Source: Bacteroidota bacterium (GTDB taxonomy: Bacteria; Bacteroidota; Bacteroidia; Chitinophagales; Chitinophagaceae). From it: 64,000 nt of DNA. The first letter of the stretch is position 1; each line of letters begins with the position of its first letter. The stretch spans positions 186,001-250,000 of the forward strand of contig JADJSG010000011.1 of the NCBI GenBank assembly GCA_016711825.1. The letters are read 5' to 3'. Of this stretch, positions 20,097-28,054 are shown piece after piece. The notes under the pieces are model-generated. The model was not told the origin of the DNA. It did no database searches and saw nothing but the letters and a program-made list of their open reading frames with translations. The position numbers and the translations under genes are program-made.

Positions 20097-20396
20097 TTAA
20101 TTCTTTAACCGGTTTAAAATATTCACATCAATTGAACGTACTTTTCGATACATCAATACTATGATTGACAAGCCTACACTGACTTCTGCAGCAGCCACCA
20201 CCATAATAAAGAAAACAAATATCTGTGCATCTGCATTATGATGCATTTTACTAAACGTCACCATGAGTAAGTTGACGGCATTGAGCATCAACTCAATACA
20301 CATGAGTATAATGATAGCATTCCTTCTCATCAATACACCCATCACACCGATGCAAAAAAGGGCAAAACTGAGAAACAAGTAATATTCTGTTGGCAT
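20097..20396 (-). CDS. nuoK: NADH-quinone oxidoreductase subunit K
   Basis: 99 residues with three TM helices, the normal size. The buried glutamates of the proton path are in LMCIELMLNAVNLLMVTF and AAAEVSVGLSIIVLMYR. It is the first gene of a nuoK-L-M-N run; nuoA-J are not upstream, where a 383-bp gap and an unrelated small gene are found. The membrane and hydrophilic arms are therefore encoded apart, or the genes have been split from the usual nuoA-N cluster. Confidence 0.94.
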   Translation of the reverse strand: MPTEYYLFLSFALFCIGVMGVLMRRNAIIILMCIELMLNAVNLLMVTFSKMHHNADAQIFVFFIMVVAAAEVSVGLSIIVLMYRKVRSIDVNILNRLKN

Positions 20397-20779
20397 TCGG
20401 ACAATTTATAAAAAGTTGGACAAAAATAGTGTTTCACACTTTAAAAATGTAATTCTTTTTCAAATAATTAATTAATAGATTCCGATTTATACCAATTGCA
20501 AGCAATATACTTACAATGCAATGAACTTAGCAGATATAACAGCTCAATTGAATTGAGTCAAATTCGTGTCCATTCATATCTAAAATATGCCTTTTTATTC
20601 CCATAAGCAGTCATATGGGAATACATTGGTATTCCATACGATAATGCTCATCCATTTATCTAGATTACAATCGCAAGACTCAGCTAATAAAGGCCTGTAA
20701 CCCTTAAACTTAGGCGATTCAATACAGCCCCCGATCATTGCATAAAATATGACAGCATTGATGATTAAACAAAGACGAA
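20397..20779 (-). other. Gene-free gap between the small secreted protein gene and nuoK
   Basis: No coding frame with a credible start is seen. The gap holds the putative nuoK -7 box and a tandem hairpin block at 20597-20635. There a middle arm can pair either with the arm before it (ATTCCCATA/TATGGGAAT, 9 bp, 8-nt loop) or the one after it (GGAATAC/GTATTCC, 7 bp, 4-nt loop). The block could be a terminator or processing site for the upstream gene on the minus strand. Confidence 0.5.
20421..20428 (-). promoter_or_regulatory. Probable -7 element (TATTTTTG) ahead of nuoK
   Basis: Minus-strand TAnnTTTG match 24 bp before the nuoK ATG, which would let nuoKLMN be transcribed on their own. No clean -33 box at 19-21 bp. 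Confidence 0.4.
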
Positions 20780-21115
20780 CTAGCGTTTACCCTTGCCTCT
20801 TTGATTTTTATTACCACGCGGGTAATAGCCATTTTTGTTTTTGTGCATCCTAGGGTTACCGTAACCATGTTTTCTGCGACCATTATTACCGTTTGGCTTA
20901 TAATATTCTTTTCGGTTTGGATGTACTTTTTTGCCATTATGTATATAATAACCATGGCGACTGTATTGATATCCTTGATTGGTATACCATGAATGCGGAT
21001 GTGGGAAATAAAGACGTTGATTACCTCCATAGGTATGCACATTGATTTGTACTTTTTGCGCCTGTGAAACCGCAAAAAATAATACTGAGATGAGGATGAA
21101 TGTTATTTTTTTCAT
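20780..21115 (-). CDS. Small secreted basic Gly/Tyr/Asn/His-rich protein
   Basis: 111 residues. A clear signal peptide (MKKITFILISVLFFAVSQAQ) precedes a mature part rich in Y, H, N, G, K and R (NGKKVHPNRKEYY, then a GNKNQRGKGKR end). No enzyme motif is present. Another frame on the same strand (20719-21075) overlaps it but lacks a signal peptide and reads as a shadow. The mature protein should be a very basic, disordered periplasmic or surface protein; no family is recognised. Confidence 0.6.
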   Translation of the reverse strand: MKKITFILISVLFFAVSQAQKVQINVHTYGGNQRLYFPHPHSWYTNQGYQYSRHGYYIHNGKKVHPNRKEYYKPNGNNGRRKHGYGNPRMHKNKNGYYPRGNKNQRGKGKR

Positions 21116-21381
21116 TTTTGTTTATTTTAAAAAGTGAAACTATTTATACTCCTCAAAGTTCAATATTTTATGATGCCATAGTGTTACAACATTCAATTTA
21201 TAAATTGTATATTCTCTATCATAAAATGGCCGTAAAAATTATTTTAAAAGCACAATCAGTACTTGAAAAATCTTCCAACCTATTTTATCCCCAACGATTA
21301 TGGTAAAAAAGGGTTTTAAAGACTTGTAAAAAATAAAAATTATACGAATCAAATAGTAAACATAGTATGAACCCTCTTCTT

Positions 21382-22830
21382 TTAAGCTTCACCCTCTTTT
21401 GGCGGCTGAGGTGGCTTAGGTTGTGCAGCTTGTGGCTTTTTTTGTTGCGGGTGAGGTTTCTTTTGTTGTGGATGTGGTTTTTTAGCATTTGTGCCTCCCT
21501 GTGCCTGTTTTTCTTGCCCTTCGGCACCACGAGGTGCTGGTTTATGAGCAGGTTTAGGCTTATTGGCATTGGGGTTAGCCGGTTTTTGATTGCCTGCTTG
21601 TCCGCCACCCTGTTGGTTTTGGGTTGCATCTGCTGTACGAGGTGGTTTTGATTTCGCATTTGCATTAGCACCTTTCCCTTGCTGTTGGTTTTGGGTTGCC
21701 GCTTTTGCTTTTTCCTTTTTCTTTTTACTTGCTCGTTCCAATCCTTTGAGACTAAATTGACCTACTACATCCACAAAATCAGTTTTTTCACTGGCCACAT
21801 TTTTCTTCGTTACTTCCACTGCCTGTAAGTCATCTGGAAATACACCTTGTTTATTCAATTCATTGATTTCCTTCACCCGATCGATGGTCAGTGGATAAAG
21901 CGTATTGCTTTTTTCGTAGCTATACCACATCAGGTTTTTAAAAATATCTTTCTTTTGTAAATAAGCCGTCCCTGTTTTTGTTTTGATTCTGTCTACATTA
22001 TTTGGAAACACCCTAAGCGCATCCATATAAGTATCTAACTCATAGTTGAGACAGCATTTCAAACGACCACATTGCCCTGACAACTTGGTTTGGTTGATGG
22101 ATAAATTTTGATATCGGGCAGCTGTTGTACTCACTGATTTAAAATCGTTGAGCCAGGTACTACAGCAAAGTTCACGTCCGCAACTGCCTATACCGCCTAC
22201 TTTAGACGCTTCTTGCCGAATCCCAATTTGACGCATTTCAACTTTTACTTTAAAGTCGATGGCAAACCTTCTGATGAGCTCTCTAAAGTCTACTCTATCA
22301 TCGGCGGTATAAAAAAAGGTGGCTTTTTTACCATCTGCCTGCACTTCTACTTCGGCTATCTTCATTTCCAGGTTTAGTTCACGAGCAATAACCCTTGCAC
22401 GAATCATTTTTTCTTTTTCACCTTTTTTATTTTCTTCCAGTCGGGCGATTTCGTTTTCGGTACTCCTGTGAAGTATTTTTTTAATTTCTTCACTTTTTTC
22501 TTTGACCCCTTTTTTCTTCATTTGAAGTTTCACCAATTCGCCGGTAAGACTTACAATACCGACATCAAAACCCAAATTACTTTCTACAGTCACAAAATCA
22601 CCTTTTTCATATTGTAAAGGGTTTTGTGCTTTAAAATATTCCTTTCTGCTGCCATGGTTAAAACTCACTTCCACAAAAGGAAATGGTCTTGAAAAATCGG
22701 CTACAGGTATTAAACTAAGCCAGTCATGCACATTCAGTCTGTTGCAACCCCCACTTTTACATGAACCATGATCTTTGCACCCAGTAGGCAATGACCCCGT
22801 TTTACTTGTTCCACAACTTCCACATCCCAT
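21382..22830 (-). CDS. ricT: RicT/YaaT-like PSP1-domain protein with long low-complexity tail
   Basis: 482 residues. The N-terminus is Cys-rich (C3, C6, C18, C24, C29). The PSP1 core contains SCGRELCCSTWLNDF and SGQCGRLKCCLNYELDTY, the cysteine signature of RicT/YaaT, which in Bacillus subtilis binds Fe-S clusters with RicA and RicF and affects RNA maturation through RNase Y. After about residue 365 comes a tail of about 115 residues almost entirely of K, A, P, Q, N and G, with a duplicated PHPQQKK motif; it is probably disordered. holB lies upstream on the same strand, the same pairing seen in Firmicutes and many Bacteroidota. Function in this phylum is inferred from homology. Confidence 0.88.
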   Translation of the reverse strand: MGCGSCGTSKTGSLPTGCKDHGSCKSGGCNRLNVHDWLSLIPVADFSRPFPFVEVSFNHGSRKEYFKAQNPLQYEKGDFVTVESNLGFDVGIVSLTGELVKLQMKKKGVKEKSEEIKKILHRSTENEIARLEENKKGEKEKMIRARVIARELNLEMKIAEVEVQADGKKATFFYTADDRVDFRELIRRFAIDFKVKVEMRQIGIRQEASKVGGIGSCGRELCCSTWLNDFKSVSTTAARYQNLSINQTKLSGQCGRLKCCLNYELDTYMDALRVFPNNVDRIKTKTGTAYLQKKDIFKNLMWYSYEKSNTLYPLTIDRVKEINELNKQGVFPDDLQAVEVTKKNVASEKTDFVDVVGQFSLKGLERASKKKKEKAKAATQNQQQGKGANANAKSKPPRTADATQNQQGGGQAGNQKPANPNANKPKPAHKPAPRGAEGQEKQAQGGTNAKKPHPQQKKPHPQQKKPQAAQPKPPQPPKEGEA

Positions 22831-23213
22831 ATACTAAATTTCGTTTTTTATAAATTAAAATTATTTTGTTTACCAGCAATTGAAATCTTATTGAGCGCAA
22901 TTGCGACGCTCCGTTTTCGCTGCATTTCCATTCTTCAACCTTCAAAAATACAAAAATACATTATATTTCTTGCTATTTGTTCTATCCCCTTTATTCAACA
23001 TCGATTTTGGCATATAGCCGATGGGAGATTGAGGTAATGTAAAAAATATACACCCTTTTTGCGCATTTATTGCAACGTTTAGACCAATTCCTATTTGCCC
23101 TTTAAAGAGTATATATTGTATAAATATCCTTAAAACACCTTATGCCAGGGTTACATTATTGTGTTTAGCACTTTTCGCCAGATGCGCAATGAGTCCAATA
23201 AAAATGCAAAAAA
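22831..23213 (-). other. Gene-free gap between holB and ricT
   Basis: AT-rich, with no credible coding frame. A small GC-containing hairpin (GAGCG/CGCTC, 22893-22911) lies near ricT. The gap suggests that ricT has its own promoter, but no clear -7/-33 pair was found. Confidence 0.4.
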
Positions 23214-24341
23214 TTATTTTTCATGTAAAGCAGGAATCAATACTTGCTGTACTTGCAAAGAAATATGATGAAACAAAATTTTACTATTGGCATTTCGTTC
23301 AATATGATAAATCGCATCATTTAATATTGGAATCAATTGCGGGATTTCTTTTTCATCTACTCCTTTTTGCAATAAAGTAGTCACTAATTTTAGCTCCCCT
23401 TCCAGTAAAGCCAAATGTGAACTTCCTATATGTTTGATACGAAAAGCATGTTCAAGTAACTGGATAAAATAGGTTAAAAACTTTTTCTGATGTTCTTTTG
23501 AGCCATCAGCCATTTCCATCACCCATTGTACAAGTTGCAGACCATTGTTTGAAAATAGGGCATTGAGCCAATTGCGGGTAATCATCAGCCATTCATCTTC
23601 TATATCATTCGATAGCTTGAGGGCCTCATTGTAATTACCTTCAGCAATGCGTGCATACATCAGGGCTTTAGAGGGGTCTAAGCCTTTGCGTATCAGACCT
23701 TCCTGTATTTCAGCATCCGACAACCTTTTTAAAGGAAATAATTGTGTGCGTGATTGTATGGTCAGCAATAGATGATCTACTACAGTGGTCACAAATATGA
23801 GTATGGTGTTTGGGGTGGGTTCCTCTATCAATTTCAATAAAATATTGCCCTCTTTGCCCAAATACTCAGGATACCACATGATGAGTATTTTGTATTCGCT
23901 TTCAAAACTTCTTAGCAACAACTTTTGAATGATATCTCTACACTCAAGCGCTGTGATATTGCCTTGTTTTTCCTTCCCTAAAAAATCGAGCCATTCGGTG
24001 TCTGTTCCATAAGGGTTTTGGGCAATAAATTCTCTGAAAGGCACTATAAAATCCTTACTTGTAGAAGGGGGTTTTTTAGCAATGCTGATGGTTGGAAATG
24101 AAAAATGCACATCAGGGTGTTGCAGTTTCTGTATTTTAATACATGATGCACAAACCCCACATGAATCGGTGGGTGTTTTTTGTTTACAATTAATATATTG
24201 CGCAATCGCCATTGCTAAAGCCAAATGACCGCTTCCTTCATGACCTAACAAATTAATGGCATGAGGCAACCTGCCTTCATTGATCAAATAAATGATTTTT
24301 TCCTTTAATTCTTGTTGACCGACAATCTGACTAAAAAGCAT
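23214..24341 (-). CDS. holB: DNA polymerase III subunit delta' (clamp-loader)
   Basis: 375 residues. The N-terminal AAA+ fold starts MLFSQIVGQQELKEKI and has LPHAINLLGHEGSGHLALA. The P-loop reads G-HEGSG-H with His39 in place of the usual lysine, consistent with the non-hydrolysing delta' subunit. The zinc module is C52, C61, C64, C67. LIEEPTPNTILIFVT and SRTQLFPLKRL correspond to the sensor/SRC-like region. The C-terminal helical domain is about 215-375. It belongs with tau/gamma and delta in loading the beta clamp. Upstream of ricT on the same strand. Confidence 0.9.
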   Translation of the reverse strand: MLFSQIVGQQELKEKIIYLINEGRLPHAINLLGHEGSGHLALAMAIAQYINCKQKTPTDSCGVCASCIKIQKLQHPDVHFSFPTISIAKKPPSTSKDFIVPFREFIAQNPYGTDTEWLDFLGKEKQGNITALECRDIIQKLLLRSFESEYKILIMWYPEYLGKEGNILLKLIEEPTPNTILIFVTTVVDHLLLTIQSRTQLFPLKRLSDAEIQEGLIRKGLDPSKALMYARIAEGNYNEALKLSNDIEDEWLMITRNWLNALFSNNGLQLVQWVMEMADGSKEHQKKFLTYFIQLLEHAFRIKHIGSSHLALLEGELKLVTTLLQKGVDEKEIPQLIPILNDAIYHIERNANSKILFHHISLQVQQVLIPALHEK

Positions 24342-24368
24342 ACTTTATTTCCATTGTAAAGGGAATGG

Positions 24369-24376
24369 CAAAGCTA
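24369..24376 (-). promoter_or_regulatory. Probable -7 element (TAGCTTTG) of holB
   Basis: Minus-strand TAnnTTTG match 27 bp before the holB ATG. No matching -33 box at standard spacing. Confidence 0.35.
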
Positions 24377-24636
24377 AATGAAAATAATTAAACTCGTATT
24401 GGGATATGGGTGATTCGTGATGTAAGGTTATACACAACGAATTAATAAAGACATATACAGACCTCATGTCAGTTTAAAGTTGCTTTTTTGCGTAAATGTA
24501 GGTGCAAGAAAAGAATAGCACTCTAAAAGTTTCGCTTCATCCCCTCTAATATGATTTCAATCGGCATTTACCGTTGGTAGATGTATAAAAATTGGTATGA
24601 CTTTTAAATCACTTTGGTAAAAGGATACCCCACTCT

Positions 24637-25560
24637 TTATTTCTTACTCCCTGTTACACTCATCAGTTCATGCATGGTTCTTTGCATATTGTCAACAGAG
24701 CCATCAAGAAAAATGGTATTGCCTTTGCCTTCTTCCGCAAAATGTTTGATAGACTCAGTCCACATCGAAAACAAAATAAAGGATGCATCTAATTTTGCAT
24801 CTTCCATTTCTTTAGCCGCTGATGCCATACCACGTGCCACTTCTTCTCTGAAAAGTGCCACCCCTTGTCCACGCAATTGCGCCGCTTGTTTTTCAGCTTC
24901 AGCCGATATTTTAATGGCATTACCTTCAGCTTCAGCCGATTTGGTTTTGGTGATGAGTAAGGCTTGTCCTTCATTTTCGGCAGCTGCTTTCAAGTTATTG
25001 CTACTTACCACACGTGCCATCGATTTCATAATTTCTTCATCAAATGAAATATCATTGATTTGCAAGTCAATCAAATGGTAACCCCAGCTTTCTAATTGAG
25101 TGTCAATTTGATCTTTTACATGTAAGATAATTTCGCCCCTAAGACCCAAAATCTCTGATTGACGCTTAGTGGCTACAAAAGCTCTGATTGACCCTTCGAT
25201 GGTTCTGATCAAAGCTTGCATCAAACTTCTATCATCCACAAATTTGAATGCTACATTTTTGATAGATTCTTCATCTTGATTAAAAACAGCATATAAAAGC
25301 ATGGCTTTAAAGTTCACATTCGCCTGATCGAGGGTGATGGCCTGAAACTGCAACTCTACAGATCGATTTTGAATAGAAATACGTCTGAATATTTTTTCCA
25401 AAAAAGGAATTTTAATATTCAAGCCTGGTCTGGCAACTCGACGGTATTTTCCGAACATCGTAATGACAGCGATGGTGCCTTGTTGCACTGTGTAAATACC
25501 TGAAAAGATGATTGCCAATATGACAATCAAAAAAATAATACTGGGTGATAATGCGGTCAT
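24637..25560 (-). CDS. SPFH/band-7 (stomatin-like) membrane protein
   Basis: 307 residues. One N-terminal TM segment (IIFLIVILAIIFSGIYTV, about 8-25) is followed by the SPFH domain: QGTIAVITMFGKYRRVARPGLNIKIPF, then RTIEGSIRAFVATKR and GYHLIDLQINDI. An Ala/Glu-rich helical stretch (about 190-250, AEAEGNAIKISAEAEKQA) should form a coiled coil for oligomerisation. Such proteins assemble ring-like membrane microdomain scaffolds. No NfeD-type partner is adjacent. It is divergent from the DUF2807 lipoprotein gene. Confidence 0.88.
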   Translation of the reverse strand: MTALSPSIIFLIVILAIIFSGIYTVQQGTIAVITMFGKYRRVARPGLNIKIPFLEKIFRRISIQNRSVELQFQAITLDQANVNFKAMLLYAVFNQDEESIKNVAFKFVDDRSLMQALIRTIEGSIRAFVATKRQSEILGLRGEIILHVKDQIDTQLESWGYHLIDLQINDISFDEEIMKSMARVVSSNNLKAAAENEGQALLITKTKSAEAEGNAIKISAEAEKQAAQLRGQGVALFREEVARGMASAAKEMEDAKLDASFILFSMWTESIKHFAEEGKGNTIFLDGSVDNMQRTMHELMSVTGSKK

Positions 25561-25627
25561 TGTTTTTGGTTTTAGAATTGTAAATGTACATTTTTTTTAA
25601 CTCGCAAAAATATTTTTATGGTTTAAG

Positions 25628-25657
25628 TAGGGGTATAAGACTTGTTGGTTGTCCTAT
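25628..25657 (+). promoter_or_regulatory. Putative ECF sigma promoter, copy 1 (ahead of the DUF2807 lipoprotein)
   Basis: Bipartite motif TAGGGGTAT-N10-GGTTGTCCTAT. The same two blocks with the same spacing are found at 30247-30276 ahead of the TonB receptor. Distance from GGGGTA to GTC (21 bp start to start) matches the geometry of ECF sigma promoters, whose -10 box commonly contains GTC. The ATG of the lipoprotein follows 26 bp later. Control by the sigma factor at 26468 is an inference. Confidence 0.65.
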
Positions 25658-25683
25658 TCATATTAAACAAAAAATAAATTTTT

Positions 25684-26400
25684 ATGATGACACGTTTTTC
25701 CTTACTATTTACCACCTTCATTTTATTGATTGCAGGCTTTACTTCATGCAAAAAAGTAGTAGGCACAGGACCTCAGGTATCTTCCATCAGAACCCTTGAC
25801 GCTTTTAACAGTATTAGTCTGGCCATGGATGCTACTGTAAATATAACCCAGGACAGCTTTTACAAAGTAGAAGTGATTGCGCAAAATAATATCATGGATG
25901 CCATACTCACCAAAGTAAATGATGGTCGACTTACCATACAACATAAAAACAATGTGTATATCAAGAGTGCCCCCATAAGCGTAAATATCACGATGCCAAA
26001 TATTAACAACCTTAACTTAAGTGGCTCGGGAACGATACAAGTTCAAAATCAACTCGTTAACAACAGTCTAGAAACCAATGTAAGCGGTTCAGGGAAAATC
26101 ATCATTCCGAGCATCGAAACCATGAATATCACCGCTACAATAAGTGGCAGTGGAGCTATCACCATTCACAGTGGTATTACCCATCAACTCATAAGTAACA
26201 TCAGTGGGAGTGGAGAAATTGATTTATTGAATGTGCAAGCAAATACAGCAAACACCACCACTAGCGGTTCGGGTGATACCAAAGTATATGCTACCCAAAG
26301 TTTATATGCAAAAATAAGTGGCAGTGGTGACGTATATTATAGAGGAAATCCCAGCATAGAATCAAACATTAGTGGATCAGGCAAGTTAATAAAGCAATAG
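25684..26400 (+). CDS. DUF2807 (head GIN-type) lipoprotein
   Basis: 238 residues. A lipobox (AGFTSC, Cys22) ends the signal sequence, so a membrane-anchored lipoprotein is expected. The body is a DUF2807 beta-solenoid: LDAFNSISLAMDATVNITQDS..., then regularly repeated SGSG turns (NLSGSGTI, NVSGSGKI, TISGSGAI, NISGSGEI, TTSGSGDT, KISGSGDV, NISGSGKL). The family is common next to ECF sigma/anti-sigma genes in Bacteroidota and is annotated as a putative adhesin or envelope sensor; the role is unproven. It is the first gene after the putative ECF promoter and lies 67 bp ahead of the sigma factor gene. Confidence 0.88.
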   Translation: MMTRFSLLFTTFILLIAGFTSCKKVVGTGPQVSSIRTLDAFNSISLAMDATVNITQDSFYKVEVIAQNNIMDAILTKVNDGRLTIQHKNNVYIKSAPISVNITMPNINNLNLSGSGTIQVQNQLVNNSLETNVSGSGKIIIPSIETMNITATISGSGAITIHSGITHQLISNISGSGEIDLLNVQANTANTTTSGSGDTKVYATQSLYAKISGSGDVYYRGNPSIESNISGSGKLIKQ

Positions 26401-26467
26401 CACAAGCGACAAAACGAATCTAAGAAAACCTATTAGATTTGCAATAGAAAAATGATAATTTTGACGG

Positions 26468-27058
26468 GTGGAAATAAGCGATCGGCATACCATATTGCAA
26501 TTATTGAGTGGAGACATCTCCACCTATGAATCAGTTTATAAAGCTTTTTTCAAACCCCTTTATGTATATGCTTATACGATATTGAAAGATGAAATACAGG
26601 CAGAAGAAGTGGTACAAAATATCTTTTTAAAGCTTTGGGAACGAAAAGAAAAAATAAACATAGAGAGCTCTTTAAAAGCGTATTTATATAAATCAGTGTA
26701 TAACGACAGCTTAAATTATTTAAAACATTTGAAAGTTAAATCGACCTATGAAAATCATGCAACACAAGTAATGAAAAACAACCATGCAATATCGGCGTCA
26801 AACCAAATGATGTATAAAAACCTGGAAGAAGCAATTCGCCAGGCCATGAATGCATTACCCGAACAATGCAGAACCGTTTTTCAACTGAGTAGGTATGAAG
26901 AATTAAAATATAGGGAAATTGCTACCCGTTTAAGCATCTCCGAAAAAACAGTAGAAAACCACATGGGCAAAGCCCTGAAACTATTGCGACTAAAACTAGC
27001 CGATTATATAGTGACTGTGGTTGTATGGATTATTTACTTTAAAAATGCAATACTTTGA
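26468..27058 (+). CDS. ECF-type RNA polymerase sigma factor (FecI-like)
   Basis: 196 residues from a GTG at 26468; an in-frame stop just upstream leaves no earlier start. Sigma region 2 spans about 23-90 (YKAFFKPLYVYAYTILKD, EEVVQNIFLKLWERKEKI). Region 4 spans about 118-172 (ALPEQCRTVFQLSRYEELKYREIATRL, SEKTVENHMGKAL), with a helix-turn-helix for -35 recognition. The last about 17 residues are unusually hydrophobic (IVTVVVWIIYF). It precedes a FecR anti-sigma gene, the standard cell-surface signalling arrangement. Its likely targets are the two identical-spaced promoter motifs at 25628 and 30247 (inference). Confidence 0.93.
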   Translation: MEISDRHTILQLLSGDISTYESVYKAFFKPLYVYAYTILKDEIQAEEVVQNIFLKLWERKEKINIESSLKAYLYKSVYNDSLNYLKHLKVKSTYENHATQVMKNNHAISASNQMMYKNLEEAIRQAMNALPEQCRTVFQLSRYEELKYREIATRLSISEKTVENHMGKALKLLRLKLADYIVTVVVWIIYFKNAIL

Positions 27059-27066
27059 GCCATGAA

Positions 27067-28050
27067 ATGAAACATATCACTGATGAATTGCTGGTAAAGT
27101 ATTTGCTAGAAGCCTGCGATGCACAAGAAATTGAACAAGTAACATTGTGGTTAAACCAAAATGAAGAAAACTTAGTTTATTATAAGCAATTAAAAAAAAT
27201 CTGGGATGAAAGTGCAAGCCTAGCTTCTGCTCCACCTATTGATACAGACGATGCATGGTTGCGTTTGAAACAAAAAATGCAAACATCCAAACAAGGTTTT
27301 AGTTTATATCGTAACCTTTATTATGCAGCGGCTTCTATACTCTTATTACTCGGTTTATTTGGTGCTTATAAGTATGTAAATCAGGAGCCAAAAACAAATA
27401 CTGTTGAAATACCCATTGCGATTGCCCCTAAGGTGTTAGAATCAAACAAAACCACTATTATTGACACCCTAAGTGATCAAAGCATTGTAACCCTGAATAA
27501 AAATGCGACCTTGGCCTACCCTTCTCAATTTAAACCTGCCGAACGAAGAGTCACTTTAACCGGTGAAGCTTTTTTTAATATAAGTCCCAATAAGTCACAA
27601 CCATTTTATATCAATGCCAGCAACGATGTCGAAATCAAAGTGATTGGCACTTCATTTAATGTAAAATCGTTTGATGCTTATACAGAAGTCATCGTAGAGA
27701 CTGGCATTGTAGAAGTACGAAAATTTAATCGGGTGATATTATTACATCCTCATGAAAAAGCACGTATTGATAAAGAAGACTCTACGATTGTCGTTGAAAA
27801 AAACAAAGACAAGCTGTATAAATATTTTAGAAGTAAGGAATTTGAATGTGACAATACCCCCTTGTGGCGAGTGGTTGAAGTATTGAATGAGGCCTATGGT
27901 GACAGTGTGGTTATTGGCAGAAGCGATTTGAAAAGCCTCACACTCACTACCCGATTTGACAATGAATCATTAGAAAGTATATTGGAAATCATCAGTGAAA
28001 CATTTGAAATAAACGTCGAGAAAAAAGGAAACAAGTATATTTTAAAATAA
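27067..28050 (+). CDS. FecR-family anti-sigma factor
   Basis: 327 residues from the ATG at 27067, 8 bp after the sigma stop; a TTG at 27055 overlapping that stop is an alternative. A cytoplasmic anti-sigma segment (1-80) leads to one TM helix (about 84-104), a periplasmic FecR domain (about 120-225: SIVTLNKNATLAYP, RRVTLTGEAFFNIS, VIGTSFNVKSF) and a C-terminal DUF4974 domain (about 255-327: FECDNTPLWRVVEVLNEAYG, LTLTTRFDNESLESILEII). It should hold or activate the sigma factor according to a signal passed through the periplasm. Confidence 0.94.
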   Translation: MKHITDELLVKYLLEACDAQEIEQVTLWLNQNEENLVYYKQLKKIWDESASLASAPPIDTDDAWLRLKQKMQTSKQGFSLYRNLYYAAASILLLLGLFGAYKYVNQEPKTNTVEIPIAIAPKVLESNKTTIIDTLSDQSIVTLNKNATLAYPSQFKPAERRVTLTGEAFFNISPNKSQPFYINASNDVEIKVIGTSFNVKSFDAYTEVIVETGIVEVRKFNRVILLHPHEKARIDKEDSTIVVEKNKDKLYKYFRSKEFECDNTPLWRVVEVLNEAYGDSVVIGRSDLKSLTLTTRFDNESLESILEIISETFEINVEKKGNKYILK

Positions 28051-28054
28051 AAAG

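Noticed and set aside
20719..21075. 118-codon frame overlapping the small secreted protein gene
   Set aside because: No signal peptide or family pattern. The overlapping frame with a clear signal peptide is the better gene.
21285..21671. Frames on both strands over the ricT tail
   Set aside because: They are by-products of the repetitive P/Q/K codons of ricT and match no domain.
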